From the NCBI RefSeq assembly GCF_011801125.1, contig NZ_CP046171.1:4712001-4776000 (forward strand): a stretch of DNA of 64,000 nt. Direction: 5' to 3'. The position numbers and the translations under genes were made by a program. Below are positions 7,394 to 15,855 of this stretch, one piece after another. The notes under the pieces were generated by a model, which worked only from the letters and a program-made list of their open reading frames with translations, did no database searches and was not told the DNA's origin. The DNA is from Nocardia brasiliensis. GTDB lineage: Bacteria; Actinomycetota; Actinomycetes; Mycobacteriales; Mycobacteriaceae. The stretch's first letter is position 1. Every line of letters starts with the position of its first letter.

Positions 7394-9412
7394 CTACGGC
7401 CGTACCACCGGCCGCGGCTCGTGCTCGATGCCCGCGTGTTCGGCGCCGCGGCCGAAGCGCAGCAGGCGCAGCGCGTTCGCGACGACCAGCAGGGTCGAGC
7501 CCTCGTGGATGAAGACCGCGGGGCCGATCGGCAGCCCGATGAGCGTCGCAGGCACCAGCGCGGCCACGATGAGCAGCGAGAAGGTCAGGTTCTGCCGGAT
7601 GATGCTCGCGGTCCGGCGACTCAGCGCCACCGCGAACGGCAGCCTGCCGATGTCGTCAACCATCAGCGCGACGTCGGCGGTCTCGAGCGCGACGGCCGAA
7701 CCGCTCGCCCCCATCGCGATGCCGACCGAGGAGTTCACCATCGCGGGTGCGTCGTTCACGCCGTCGCCGACCATCGCCGTGCCGTTGCGTCCGCCAAGGC
7801 GTTTGACCATGGTGACCTTGTCCTCGGGCAGCAGCCCGCCGTGCGCGGCGTCGAGCCCCATGTCCGCGGCGACCGCGTCGGCGACGCGCTGGTTGTCGCC
7901 GGAGATCAGGACGATGTCGTCGATGCCGAGTTCCCGGAGCCGGGCGACGACGGGCGCCGCCTCGGCCCGCGGTTGGTCCATCACGCCGACCACACCCAGG
8001 TAGTCACCCGCGTGCCGCACGATCATGGTGGTGCGGCCCCGGTCGTGCAGATCGTCCACGATCCGGACGATGTCGGCGGGCAGGCCCTCGGGGTCGAGCT
8101 CGGTGAACATCGTGCGGTTGCCGACCTCGGTGGCGCGACCGTCGACCAGCGCGGTCACGCCGCGGCCGGTCACCGAATTCACCTCGCGCGCAGTGCGTTC
8201 GGCACCGGCGGGGACCAGTAGCGCGAGGTCGCGGGTGATCGCGCCGGCCAGCGGATGGTCGCTGTAGGACTCCACGGCGAACAGGGTGGCGATCAACTCG
8301 TCGCGCCGGTCGGCGCGGGCCGGGACGATATCGGTGACCCGGGGCAGGCCCCAGGTGAGCGTGCCGGTCTTGTCGAACGCCATCGACCGCACCCGGCCCA
8401 GCGTCTCCAGCGGACCTCCGCCCTTGGCGAGCGCTCCGGCCTGCGCGGCCCGCGCGATCCCGGCCAGCACCGCGCTCGGGGTGGCGATCGCCAGCGCACA
8501 CGGGCTCGCCGCGACCAGCACCACCATCGCACGGTAGAAGCTGTCCGCGAAGGGTTCGGCGGCCGCGAACACCCCGTAGGCCAGCACGCCGAGCACACCG
8601 GCCAGCACCGCGGGCACATAGAAGAGCTGGAAGCGGTCGATGAAGCGCTGGGTGGGCGACTGCTGCGTATCGGCCTCGCGCACCATGGTGATGACCCTGG
8701 CCAGCATGCTGTCGGCGGCACGGCTGGTCACCCGGACGTCCATCGCACCGGAACCGTTCATCGTCCCCGCGAACACCCGATGCGCTTCCGGTACCGGAGT
8801 ACCACTCTTCGGTGCGACGGCGACCGGCGACTTCTCCACCGGGATGCTCTCCCCGGTCACCGAGGATTCGTCGACGCTGCTCACGCCCGCGACCACGACA
8901 CCGTCGGCGGCGAGCCGGGAATTCGGCAGCACCACCACGACATCACCGATCGACAGCTCGTCGACCGACACCTCGCGTACCGCGCCGTCCGGCCCGCGGA
9001 CCAGCGCGGTGTCCGGCGCGAGCTCGGCCAGTGCCTCGATCGAACGCTGCGCGCGACCCATCGCGTACTCCTCGAGCGCGTGCCCGAGACTGAACAGGAA
9101 CAGCAGCACCGAACCCTCGGCCCACTTGCCGACCATGGCCGCGCCCACCGCCGCGACCAGCATCAGGAAGTCGACCTCGAACCGGCCGCGGCGCACCGTC
9201 GCGACGGCGGTGCGGATCGTGAAGAAGCCGCCGAAGAAGTAGGTGGCGGCGAACAGCACGATCGCCAGCCACTCGGGTGCGGACAGCAGGTACTTGGCCG
9301 TCATGCCCGCGGCGTAGGCGATGCCGGAAGCGATGGCGAAGATCAACTCCGATCGCTCCCCCATCCATGCGTTTTTGTGGTTGTGCGTGGCCGCTCGTCC
9401 GTCGCTGCTCAT
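7394..9412 (-). CDS. P1B-type heavy-metal-transporting ATPase (SPC/HEGST class)
   Basis: The ATG at 9412 gives 672 residues; a longer frame upstream would cross the AT-rich promoter. Seen in order: N-terminal membrane segments, actuator motif SSVTGESIP (~184-191), the transmembrane metal motif SPC (303-305), phosphorylation site DKTGT with Asp347, nucleotide-binding HPL, hinge GDGVNDAPA, and HEGSTLLVVANALR in the last membrane segment. SPC together with HEG(S/G)T is the hallmark of P1B-4 ATPases, known for Co/Ni/Fe export. There is no N-terminal CxxC metal-binding domain; a short HNH stretch near the N-terminus could bind metal. It probably exports a transition metal. The exact metal is inference. 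Confidence 0.93.
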   Translation of the reverse strand: MSSDGRAATHNHKNAWMGERSELIFAIASGIAYAAGMTAKYLLSAPEWLAIVLFAATYFFGGFFTIRTAVATVRRGRFEVDFLMLVAAVGAAMVGKWAEGSVLLFLFSLGHALEEYAMGRAQRSIEALAELAPDTALVRGPDGAVREVSVDELSIGDVVVVLPNSRLAADGVVVAGVSSVDESSVTGESIPVEKSPVAVAPKSGTPVPEAHRVFAGTMNGSGAMDVRVTSRAADSMLARVITMVREADTQQSPTQRFIDRFQLFYVPAVLAGVLGVLAYGVFAAAEPFADSFYRAMVVLVAASPCALAIATPSAVLAGIARAAQAGALAKGGGPLETLGRVRSMAFDKTGTLTWGLPRVTDIVPARADRRDELIATLFAVESYSDHPLAGAITRDLALLVPAGAERTAREVNSVTGRGVTALVDGRATEVGNRTMFTELDPEGLPADIVRIVDDLHDRGRTTMIVRHAGDYLGVVGVMDQPRAEAAPVVARLRELGIDDIVLISGDNQRVADAVAADMGLDAAHGGLLPEDKVTMVKRLGGRNGTAMVGDGVNDAPAMVNSSVGIAMGASGSAVALETADVALMVDDIGRLPFAVALSRRTASIIRQNLTFSLLIVAALVPATLIGLPIGPAVFIHEGSTLLVVANALRLLRFGRGAEHAGIEHEPRPVVRP

Positions 9413-9455
9413 ATGGCCATCATATGCATAAATCGCTATATCTGCATAGCTTGAT
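9413..9455 (-). promoter_or_regulatory. AT-rich promoter/operator candidate of the metal ATPase
   Basis: An abrupt AT-rich island upstream of the ATPase start. It contains the palindrome TATGCATA (9423-9430) and a second TGCATA (9443-9448) about two helical turns apart. Metal-sensing ArsR/SmtB repressors use AT-rich dyads in this position. No such regulator is encoded next to the ATPase, so the regulator would act in trans. Inferred site. Confidence 0.35.
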
Positions 9456-9548
9456 CTCCTCGCGTTCCCGACCGCATGACATGCCCCGGGGCACTGGACG
9501 TCGCTCCGCCGGGCGCGCTCGGGCGCGCGTCGCCTAGCATCGCGACAT

Positions 9549-10262
9549 GTGATCACCGTTGCCACCTGGAATGTCCTGCACCGCATTCATGCCGAGAACT
9601 GGTACGAGGACGTCTCCAGCAGATGGCCGGACGAGGCGGCGCGGATCGACGCGGTCACCGCGCGGATCGCGGCACGCACCGAACAGGTGATCGCGTTGCA
9701 GGAGGTCAGCGGCGATCAGCTGATCAGCCTGCGGGCCGGATTGCCCGACCGCACAGTGCATTTCATGCAGTATCAGCGGCTGCCCACGGCGCGCAGGCAC
9801 GCCAGCAGCCTGCGCGATCCGAGCGAACACCTGGTCCTCGTCGTCACCGGGCCGAGCCGGGCGATCGCGGCCGAGTCCTTCGCCGACGACCCCGGCAAGG
9901 GTGCGCTGGCGATCACCGCCGCGGGCGTGCTCGTCATCGCCACCCACGTGACCGGCGACCGGCGGCGCGCGAACCAGCTCCGCCGACTGACCGAATTGGC
10001 CTATGCCACACCGGAATACCCTGCGGTGCTGCTCGGCGACTACAACGTCGATCACGCGACGGTCGCCGCCGAGCTCGGCGTGGGCTTCACCGTGGCCGAC
10101 CCCTCCCCCGGCGCACTACCTACCCGGCCCCGGTCCTCGGGGGCGAAGTCGCAGTACATCGATCACATCGCGGTGCGCGGCGCGACGGTGCACGAGGTGA
10201 CGGTCGAAGACGTCGAGGGACTCTCGGACCACAATCTGGTCCGGGCGGCCATCACGCTCTGA
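9549..10262 (+). CDS. Endonuclease/exonuclease/phosphatase-fold protein
   Basis: A 237-residue protein starting at GTG 9549. It shows the landmark motifs of the DNase I-like fold in order: TWNVLH (metal-binding Asn), IALQEVSG (metal-ligand Glu), LLGDYNVDHATV (catalytic GDxN), YIDHIAV and the terminal LSDHNLV (catalytic SDH). Members cleave phosphodiester or phosphomonoester bonds in nucleic acids, inositol phosphates or sphingomyelin. There is no signal peptide, so it is probably cytoplasmic. The gene is divergent from the metal ATPase and is followed 62 bp later by an alpha/beta hydrolase. Substrate unknown. Confidence 0.88.
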   Translation: MITVATWNVLHRIHAENWYEDVSSRWPDEAARIDAVTARIAARTEQVIALQEVSGDQLISLRAGLPDRTVHFMQYQRLPTARRHASSLRDPSEHLVLVVTGPSRAIAAESFADDPGKGALAITAAGVLVIATHVTGDRRRANQLRRLTELAYATPEYPAVLLGDYNVDHATVAAELGVGFTVADPSPGALPTRPRSSGAKSQYIDHIAVRGATVHEVTVEDVEGLSDHNLVRAAITL

Positions 10263-10324
10263 ACCGGCGGGCGGATGCCGCGAATCCCCCACCGGCGCAC
10301 TCCGGTCGGGCCGAGAATGCTCGT

Positions 10325-11176
10325 ATGGTCGAGATCACCCGCGGGGTCGCCACGGTCAACGGCATCCATATGCACTATCGCCGCGCGGGGTCCGGCTCGG
10401 CGCTGGTGCTGCTGCACGGCTGGCCGCAAACCGGCTATTGCTGGCGGCGGGTGCTGCCCGCACTGGCCGAGCGGCACACCGTAATCGCCCCCGACCTAAG
10501 GGGTTACGGCCACACCGACAAGCCGACCACCGGCTACGACAAGCGGACGATGGCATCCGATGTCGCGGCGCTGCTCGAGTCCCTAGGCTTCGACACCGCC
10601 GCCGTGGTCGGCCACGATCGGGGCGCGCGCGTGGCCCACCGCTGGGCGCTGGACCGCCCCGACCAGATCACGAAACTCGCTGTGCTCGACATCATTCCGA
10701 CCCGGGAGACCTGGCGGCGGATGGACGCCGCGCTGGGCCGCCGCTGCTTCCACTGGTTCTTCCATCTGCAACCCGATCTGCCCGAACGCCTTGTCGGGCA
10801 TGATATTCCCGGGTACCTGCGGTACTTCTTCGAGACCTGGACGGTCAACCGGCACGGCCTGCCCGCCGAGGCCATCGACGAGTACATCCGCGCCTTCAGC
10901 ACGCCGGGCGCGCTGCGCGCCGGTTTCGACGACTATCGCGCCGCCGAGCTCGACACCGAGCACGACGATGCCGACGCGGGCCACCGCCTGCGCATGCCGG
11001 TGCTCGTGCTGTGGGGCGCGGCCAGCTTCCTCGAAGAGATTCCGGCCCTGGAGATCTGGCGCGCGTACGCCGAAACCGTCACCGGCGCCGCGATTCCCGA
11101 GTGCGGCCATTTTCTCGCCGAGGAGAGGCCGGAGGTGTTGCTCGCACACCTGGCGGAGTTCCTGCGCACCGCCTGA
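10325..11176 (+). CDS. Alpha/beta hydrolase, fluoroacetate/haloacetate dehalogenase-like
   Basis: A 283-residue protein from ATG 10325. It has HGWPQT at the oxyanion turn, nucleophile Asp98 in VGHDRGARVAHR, a second acidic residue Asp122 in LAVLDIIPT, and catalytic His262 in ECGHFLAEE. The residues diagnostic of fluoroacetate dehalogenases are present: Arg99 and Arg102 for carboxylate binding, the His143-Trp144 pair in CFHWFFHLQP, and Tyr204 in DDYRA, which together form the halide pocket in the characterised Rhodopseudomonas enzyme. It may hydrolyse haloacetates or a related short carboxylic substrate. Epoxide-hydrolase-like activity is the main alternative. Defluorination itself is inference from the conserved pocket. 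Confidence 0.85.
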   Translation: MVEITRGVATVNGIHMHYRRAGSGSALVLLHGWPQTGYCWRRVLPALAERHTVIAPDLRGYGHTDKPTTGYDKRTMASDVAALLESLGFDTAAVVGHDRGARVAHRWALDRPDQITKLAVLDIIPTRETWRRMDAALGRRCFHWFFHLQPDLPERLVGHDIPGYLRYFFETWTVNRHGLPAEAIDEYIRAFSTPGALRAGFDDYRAAELDTEHDDADAGHRLRMPVLVLWGAASFLEEIPALEIWRAYAETVTGAAIPECGHFLAEERPEVLLAHLAEFLRTA

Positions 11177-11290
11177 TCGCGCTTGCACCGAGATCTGGTC
11201 ACGGAACGGTCATCGCCCCCGCCACAGACCGGCTGGTCTGGGAGAATTACGAGTGGCTCGTGACGCGTGTCCGCGGACGAAGGGTGCGAC

Positions 11291-12001
11291 ATGGTTGCGC
11301 TGGGACGGTTCGGCAGGCAGCTCGCGGTCGGCGCGCTCACCCTGGTCTGCGCCGCCGGCGCGCACGGCCTCGCGGCCGCGGTCGAGCCGGCCACCAGCCT
11401 CGGCGGCGGTTCCGGGATTCTGCTCGGACGCGGCGCGTGCACGCTGACCACCATCGGCTACGACCGCGCCGGTCGGCTGGTCGGGCTCACCGCGGGGCAC
11501 TGCGCCGAACTCGGCATGGCGGTGCGGGCCGAGCAGACACCGGCCGCGGGCGTGATCGGCGCCGTCGCGGTGGTGGATCACCAGAACGACTACGCGGTAG
11601 TGGAATTCGACCGCGCCAAGGTAGTGCCGAGCAGGCAGGTGGCGGCGACCGTGATCGACGGCGTCGGCGCACCGCCGCGCCCCGGGGACGTGGTGTGCAA
11701 ACACGGGCGGACCAGCGGCCACAACTGCGGCGTGGTCTGGGATACGCACCGGTGGTGGTTCCAGAACCAGTCCTGCTCGCAACCCGGTGACTCCGGCGGC
11801 CCCGTCACCCTCGGCGACCGCCTCATCGGCATGAACGTCGGCCACATCGGCATTCCCGCGGTGGACCTCCCCGCAGTCGGCCTACTGTGCAAGTCCGTCG
11901 CAGGCCCCCTATACGACATCGCCGTCGCCACCCAGATCGGCATGATCCTGGCCGACCTCGACCGCACCGGCGGCACCGGGTCCGGCTTCCGCCCCCGCTG
12001 A
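11291..12001 (+). CDS. Secreted trypsin-like serine protease
   Basis: The ATG at 11291 is preferred over GTG 11267 because GAAGGG lies just upstream of it and it starts directly with a signal peptide (residues ~1-30, Ala-rich, cleavage likely near LAAAVEP). The mature part has the chymotrypsin-fold triad His70 in LTAGHCAE, Asp100 in HQNDYAVVEF and Ser168 in QPGDSGGPV. Cys pairs 50/71 and 146/162 probably form the two conserved disulphides. It is 236 residues, with no obvious long pro-region of the alpha-lytic type, so activation would differ from that family. Likely an exported protease; substrate unknown. Confidence 0.88.
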   Translation: MVALGRFGRQLAVGALTLVCAAGAHGLAAAVEPATSLGGGSGILLGRGACTLTTIGYDRAGRLVGLTAGHCAELGMAVRAEQTPAAGVIGAVAVVDHQNDYAVVEFDRAKVVPSRQVAATVIDGVGAPPRPGDVVCKHGRTSGHNCGVVWDTHRWWFQNQSCSQPGDSGGPVTLGDRLIGMNVGHIGIPAVDLPAVGLLCKSVAGPLYDIAVATQIGMILADLDRTGGTGSGFRPR

Positions 12002-12080
12002 ATCCCCCGTGCTCCGCGCACCTCGAGCGCCATCGCGGGCACTGGGCGAGGGCAGTGGGAGCGGTCCGTAAGATGGGCCG

Positions 12081-12608
12081 GTGCGAAATCCGACGGTGAC
12101 CGTGGCGCGAGTGCGCGGTGCGTTCGTCGGCTCCGCGTCCGGTGCGGTGAGCATCGCGGCCCATGCGGTCGGCGGGGGCACCGTCTCGTCGGCGCAGTCG
12201 CCCATCGCCGTGCTGATCGCGGCGTGCACGATGACCGGTGTGGTCGTCGGTGTGCGACGGTCCAGCTACGGGGTCGCCGAGATCATGGTGTTGCTGGCGA
12301 TCGGGCAGACGATCGGCCACCTCGCCTTGACCACCGCGCCCGGACACCAGCACAGCGGCGGCATGTCCGCGGTGATGCTCGCGGCCCACCTCGCCGCGAT
12401 CCCGCTGGGCGCCCTGCTCATCCACGGCGCCGAACGCGCTGTCCGCCAGGCGATTTCCGCGGCGAACCAGGCCGTGCGCGCACTCTGCGCCGCCCCCACC
12501 GCCCCCTTCGAACTCGCCTACTCGGTCCCGGTCGGTGCACTGACCGCCCCGCGACGTCTGCTGCGCAGCTCAGGCTTCGGCCGCCGCGGACCACCTCCAC
12601 TTCGCTGA
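12081..12608 (+). CDS. Small membrane protein with His/Met-rich loop, copper-linked by context
   Basis: A 175-residue protein from GTG 12081 with about four hydrophobic segments between residues 10 and 120 and a charged, Arg/Pro-rich cytoplasmic tail. Between the third and fourth segments lies TTAPGHQHSGGMSAVMLAAH, a cluster of His and Met residues of the kind used for copper binding. I do not recognise a named family. Similar short four-helix proteins often stand near copper-handling genes in actinobacteria, and here a PCuAC copper-chaperone lipoprotein and a DyP peroxidase lie downstream on the same strand, though separated by about 1 kb. The copper link is inference. Confidence 0.7.
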   Translation: MRNPTVTVARVRGAFVGSASGAVSIAAHAVGGGTVSSAQSPIAVLIAACTMTGVVVGVRRSSYGVAEIMVLLAIGQTIGHLALTTAPGHQHSGGMSAVMLAAHLAAIPLGALLIHGAERAVRQAISAANQAVRALCAAPTAPFELAYSVPVGALTAPRRLLRSSGFGRRGPPPLR

Positions 12609-13286
12609 CCCGAAGCAGTACAACAGCCAGCGCACCAACCGAACCGTGTTCCCCACAACACGATTCGCCTGGCCCACGCTGCCAGCACTGCCTCCGCCCC
12701 ACCCCGGCCCGGCGGCCCTGCCACCCAGGCAGCGCCACGAGCCGGAATCCTCGAGGGAAGCGCGGCTGGTCCGGCTGAGCAGCCAACAGCGGCGCCCACC
12801 GGACACGGCAGTTGGCAGTTCCAAGCGAAACTGCCGACCCCAGCGAGCCGCGGCCTGACAGGCCGACAACTCGGCGGCGCAGCCACTCCGGCGGCACCAC
12901 GAGAGGTACCCGGTCAGCTATCGGCCCCGAGCGAAGCAGCCAGCTCCGCAGGTGAACCGGCCCGACAGGCGAGCCAAGCGACAGCACCGACCTGGCGAAG
13001 CCGCGAAGCTCCGAATCAGACGCCCTGCCAACCCGGCAGAGCGGGCGGGCCGAAGCGCAGCAGCCAACCTCGGCGGGCCACCGGCCCGGCGACCGTGCCG
13101 GGGCTCGGCGAAGGCCGCCAGTCTGTGGCACGCTGCGCGGGGCTCGGCGACGTGCGCAAGGCAGGTATCGGACGGCGCAACCGCTTCACCGGGCTGGCGG
13201 AGTTCACGCACAGCCTGCGACGGCGGACGGCGCGAACGGGCAACCGTGCGAACGAGCGGCGTGCACGCGGACAGAGAGCGGCATAC

Positions 13287-13340
13287 GCGGGCGACCTGTC
13301 GCGTGCGGCATGCGCGGGCGACCTGTCGCGTGCGGCATGC
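13287..13340 (+). repeat. 27-bp tandem duplication
   Basis: Two identical adjacent 27-bp units (13287-13313 and 13314-13340), each starting GCGGGCGACC and ending GCGGCATGC. A related but imperfect longer repeat follows: the motif CACGGCACGCGGACGGA occurs near 13411 and again near 13464, each followed by GACGCAC. No coding role is seen. Confidence 0.85.
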
Positions 13341-13496
13341 GCGATGTGCGGCATCCGGCGAAGGCTCGGCGTGCGGCATCCGGCGGAGGCGCAGCATGCT
13401 CACGGCACGCGGACGGACTCCGCTGCGACGCACCTGCGGCATGCGACGGACGCGTAGCACGCACACGGCACGCGGACGGACCCCACGGCGACGCAC

Positions 13497-13530
13497 GTGC
13501 GGCGTGCGGCGTGCGGCGTGCGGCGTGCGG
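13497..13530 (+). repeat. Heptanucleotide GTGCGGC array
   Basis: Four perfect copies of GTGCGGC (13497-13524) plus a partial fifth. It lies about 65 bp upstream of the PCuAC start and looks like slippage-generated DNA. Confidence 0.85.
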
Positions 13531-13594
13531 ACCAACCTCGGGCGGATGGGCGCGGACGGCTGACTCATATTTCTTTTCTTGATCGGAGATTTCT

Positions 13595-14143
13595 ATGCGT
13601 ACACTCACAACGATTTCCGTGGCGCACGGACTGCGGGGGCTGGCGGTGGCTGCCGCTGTTCCGCTGCTGCTGGCCGGATGTTCCTCGAAGGACGCGGCCG
13701 GAGGTAAGGCGGCGGAGGTGGTTTCGATCACCGATCAGTGGGTGAAGGCGGCGGACGGCGGGATGTCCGCGGCGTTCGGTCAGCTCAGCAACGCTGGTGA
13801 CCAGCCGCGCACGGTGGTGTCGGCGTCGAGTCCGGCGTCGAGCAGGGTGGAGTTGCACGAGGTGGTCGCGGACGGGAGCGGGACCAAGACGATGCGGCCG
13901 AAGCAGGGCGGTTTCGTGATTCCGGCGCACGGTCGCGCCGAATTGCGCCCGGGCGGGGACCATCTCATGTTCATGGGGCTCACCGGCCCGCTGCGCACCG
14001 GCACCGAGACGCCGATCACCCTCACCTTCGATGACGGCTCGAGCACCACGTTCACCGCGCAGGTGCGCGACTTCTCCGGCAACCAGGAGAACTACGCGCC
14101 CGACCACGCGGACGGCGCGCAGGCCCCGACGCACGGTGGCTGA
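13595..14143 (+). CDS. PCuAC-type periplasmic copper chaperone lipoprotein
   Basis: A 182-residue protein. The signal peptide ends in a lipobox, LLLAGC, so the mature protein is probably lipid-anchored outside the membrane. The copper-binding signature H-x10-M ... H-x-M of PCuAC (formerly DUF461) is present: VELHEVV, then TMRPKQG, then GDHLMFMGL. PCuAC proteins deliver Cu(I) to the Cu centres of terminal oxidases or take part in copper homeostasis. The downstream DyP gene starts inside its last codons (8-bp overlap), so the two are co-translated, as is common for PCuAC/DyP pairs in actinobacteria. Confidence 0.9.
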   Translation: MRTLTTISVAHGLRGLAVAAAVPLLLAGCSSKDAAGGKAAEVVSITDQWVKAADGGMSAAFGQLSNAGDQPRTVVSASSPASSRVELHEVVADGSGTKTMRPKQGGFVIPAHGRAELRPGGDHLMFMGLTGPLRTGTETPITLTFDDGSSTTFTAQVRDFSGNQENYAPDHADGAQAPTHGG

Positions 14144-15329
14144 GCGGACCGGCGCGCGGCCGGGCCTGAACCGCCGCCGCCTGCTCGGTGGCGGCGCCGC
14201 CGCGGCGGGCGCGGCGGGACTCGGGTGGGGCGCGCTCGCGTCGACCGGTCGTGACGAGCCGGAACCCGCCGCGATCGAACCGTTCTATGGACCGCACCAG
14301 GCCGGTGTCGCGACCGCGCCGCAGGCGCAGGCGACGTTCGTCGGGTTCGAGATGCGGCCGGGCGTCACCCGCGACGACATCATCGGCATCTTGAAGATCT
14401 GGACCGGTGATGCGGCCCGCCTCACTCAGGGCCGCCCGGCCTTGGCGGACACCGAACCCGAACTCGCGCAACGTCCGTCCCGGCTCACCGTCACCATCGG
14501 ACTGGGGCCCGCGGTGTTCGCGGGCCTGCCGCAGCGTCGTCCGGGTTGGTTGCGCCCGTTGCCGCCGTTCGCGATCGATCGCCTCGAACCGGCCTGGTCC
14601 GATGGCGATCTGCTGCTACAGGTGTGCGCGGACGAGGCGACGACCGTGTCGCACGCGGTGCGCGTGCTGTGCCGCAGTGTGGCGTCGCTGGTGCGGGTGC
14701 GCTGGGTGCAGCGCGGTTTCCGCGATGCCGCGCCGGGTCGCACCCCGCGCAACCTGATGGGTCAGGTGGACGGGACCGTGAACATCGCCCCGGGCACGCC
14801 CGATTTCGATCGGCTGGTGTGGGACGACGGCGCCGCGCAACCCTGGCTGGCCGGCGGCACCTCGCTGGTGCTGCGCCGGATCGCGATGACGCTGGACACC
14901 TGGGACGAAATCGACCAGGAGGGAAGGGAACTCACCGTCGGCCGGACCGTCGCGACGGGCGCGCCGCTCACCGGCACCGACGAGTTCGACGAGCCGGATT
15001 TCGCCGCGGTCGACGCGAACGGCATTGCGGTCATCCCGCCGTCCTCGCATATCGCCCGTGCGCATCACACGCATGACGGGGAACGGTTCCTGCGCCGCGG
15101 CTACAACTACGACGACGCCCCGGCACCCGGCCAGATCTCGAACTCGGGCCTGCTGTTCGCCGCGTACCAGCGCGACGTGGACGCGCAGTTCCTGCCGGTG
15201 CAGCAGCGGCTCGCTGAGTTCGACGCGCTCAATGTGTGGACTACGCCCGTGGGTTCGGCGGTGTTCGTCATTCCGCCGGGGGTCGCCGAGCCGGGCGGGT
15301 ATGTCGGGCAGTCGTTGTTCGAGTCGTGA
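14136..15329 (+). CDS. Tat-exported dye-decolourising peroxidase (DyP)
   Basis: GTG 14136 is chosen because the next residues contain a twin-arginine signal (NRRRLLGG followed by an Ala/Gly-rich segment). The frame is open further upstream, but that part is antisense or overlapping sequence. The protein is 397 residues. It carries the DyP fingerprint GxxDG as GQVDG with the catalytic Asp212, and a haem-ligand His candidate (His305) in SSHIARAHH. The family is haem peroxidases that fold in the cytoplasm before Tat export. Closest in architecture to EfeB-like DyPs, although no EfeU/EfeO gene is near. Coupled to the copper lipoprotein gene. A bidirectional terminator follows. Confidence 0.92.
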   Translation: MAERTGARPGLNRRRLLGGGAAAAGAAGLGWGALASTGRDEPEPAAIEPFYGPHQAGVATAPQAQATFVGFEMRPGVTRDDIIGILKIWTGDAARLTQGRPALADTEPELAQRPSRLTVTIGLGPAVFAGLPQRRPGWLRPLPPFAIDRLEPAWSDGDLLLQVCADEATTVSHAVRVLCRSVASLVRVRWVQRGFRDAAPGRTPRNLMGQVDGTVNIAPGTPDFDRLVWDDGAAQPWLAGGTSLVLRRIAMTLDTWDEIDQEGRELTVGRTVATGAPLTGTDEFDEPDFAAVDANGIAVIPPSSHIARAHHTHDGERFLRRGYNYDDAPAPGQISNSGLLFAAYQRDVDAQFLPVQQRLAEFDALNVWTTPVGSAVFVIPPGVAEPGGYVGQSLFES

Positions 15330-15335
15330 CGCACG

Positions 15336-15368
15336 GGTCCGCTGTCGGCGCGCGGCCGACAGCGGACC
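15336..15368. terminator. Perfect 14-bp hairpin between convergent genes
   Basis: GGTCCGCTGTCGGC (15336-15349) pairs perfectly with 15355-15368 across a five-base loop. It sits between the DyP gene and the convergent small secreted-protein gene and probably serves both. There is no clear U-tract, which is usual in this group. Confidence 0.8.
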
Positions 15369-15374
15369 GAGCCG

Positions 15375-15680
15375 TCAGTCGACGTAGACGCTGCCGCCCT
15401 TGGGCAGGTAACCCATGGTCGCTGGCGGGACCTCACCGAAGGAGGCGCCCGAGCAGTCACCGCTCGCGTAGGCCTTGAGCGGCCGGTCGGTCGCGTTGCC
15501 GACGGTGATCTGCAGTGTCGTGTAGAAGTTGTCCTCGGCCTTGATGCAGCCGACCGGGTTGTCGTGCGCGGTGTTGTTGATGGTCACCGTGCCCGCCGCG
15601 GCCTGCGCCGTGCCCGGTGCCAGAAAACCGACCGCACCCGCGAGGGTGATCGCACCGACAAACCCAGCAGTACGAAACAT
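15375..15680 (-). CDS. Small secreted protein, unknown function
   Basis: A 101-residue protein from ATG 15680, preceded by CTGGAGGCACGA, a good Shine-Dalgarno. Residues 1-27 are a classical signal peptide ending GTAQAAAG. The mature ~74 residues are Thr/Asn-rich with two Cys (GCIKAED and GDCSGA) that probably form one disulphide, consistent with a small beta-rich extracellular domain. I do not recognise the family; short secreted proteins of this layout are common in Nocardia and Streptomyces. An upstream extension to 15794 is open but would hide the signal peptide. Confidence 0.78.
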   Translation of the reverse strand: MFRTAGFVGAITLAGAVGFLAPGTAQAAAGTVTINNTAHDNPVGCIKAEDNFYTTLQITVGNATDRPLKAYASGDCSGASFGEVPPATMGYLPKGGSVYVD

Positions 15681-15794
15681 TCGTGCCTCCAGTTCATTTC
15701 GATGTCGACCAACCCCGATGCCGACCTCGGTGTCTATTGCGACTGCATTCTGACACGAGCGCGGTCCCGGCGGAAAGAGTGCTGGTGAACGCAC

Positions 15795-15829
15795 CGCGGC
15801 CGCCGTGCCCGAAGGACACGGCGGCCGCG
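15795..15829 (-). terminator. Perfect 13-bp hairpin downstream of hdeD-like gene
   Basis: CGCGGCCGCCGTG (15795-15807) pairs perfectly with 15817-15829 across a nine-base loop. It lies 27 bp after the stop of the DUF308 gene on the minus strand. Confidence 0.75.
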
Positions 15830-15855
15830 ACGACGAACGAAACCGTCCGGTTCGA

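Larger units (their letters stand above)
12609..13594 (+). other. Gene-free, repeat-rich 1-kb stretch
   Basis: No frame here gives a believable protein. The open frames on both strands translate to Arg/Pro/Ala- or Cys/His-rich low-complexity sequence and overlap each other. The right half (13260-13530) is built of short GC-rich direct repeats, listed separately. The last 35 bp (13560-13594) are AT-rich and carry the promoter and Shine-Dalgarno (CGGAG at 13583-13587) of the PCuAC gene. Confidence 0.7.

Noticed and set aside
12418..13131. Long minus-strand frame of 237 codons in the copper region
   Set aside because: Overlaps the plus-strand membrane-protein gene and reads as Arg/Gly/Pro-rich sequence with no structure or start signal.
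12952..13563. Plus-strand frame of 203 codons over the repeats
   Set aside because: Translation follows the DNA repeats (RHTRATCRVRHARATC type) and has no domain or ribosome-binding site.
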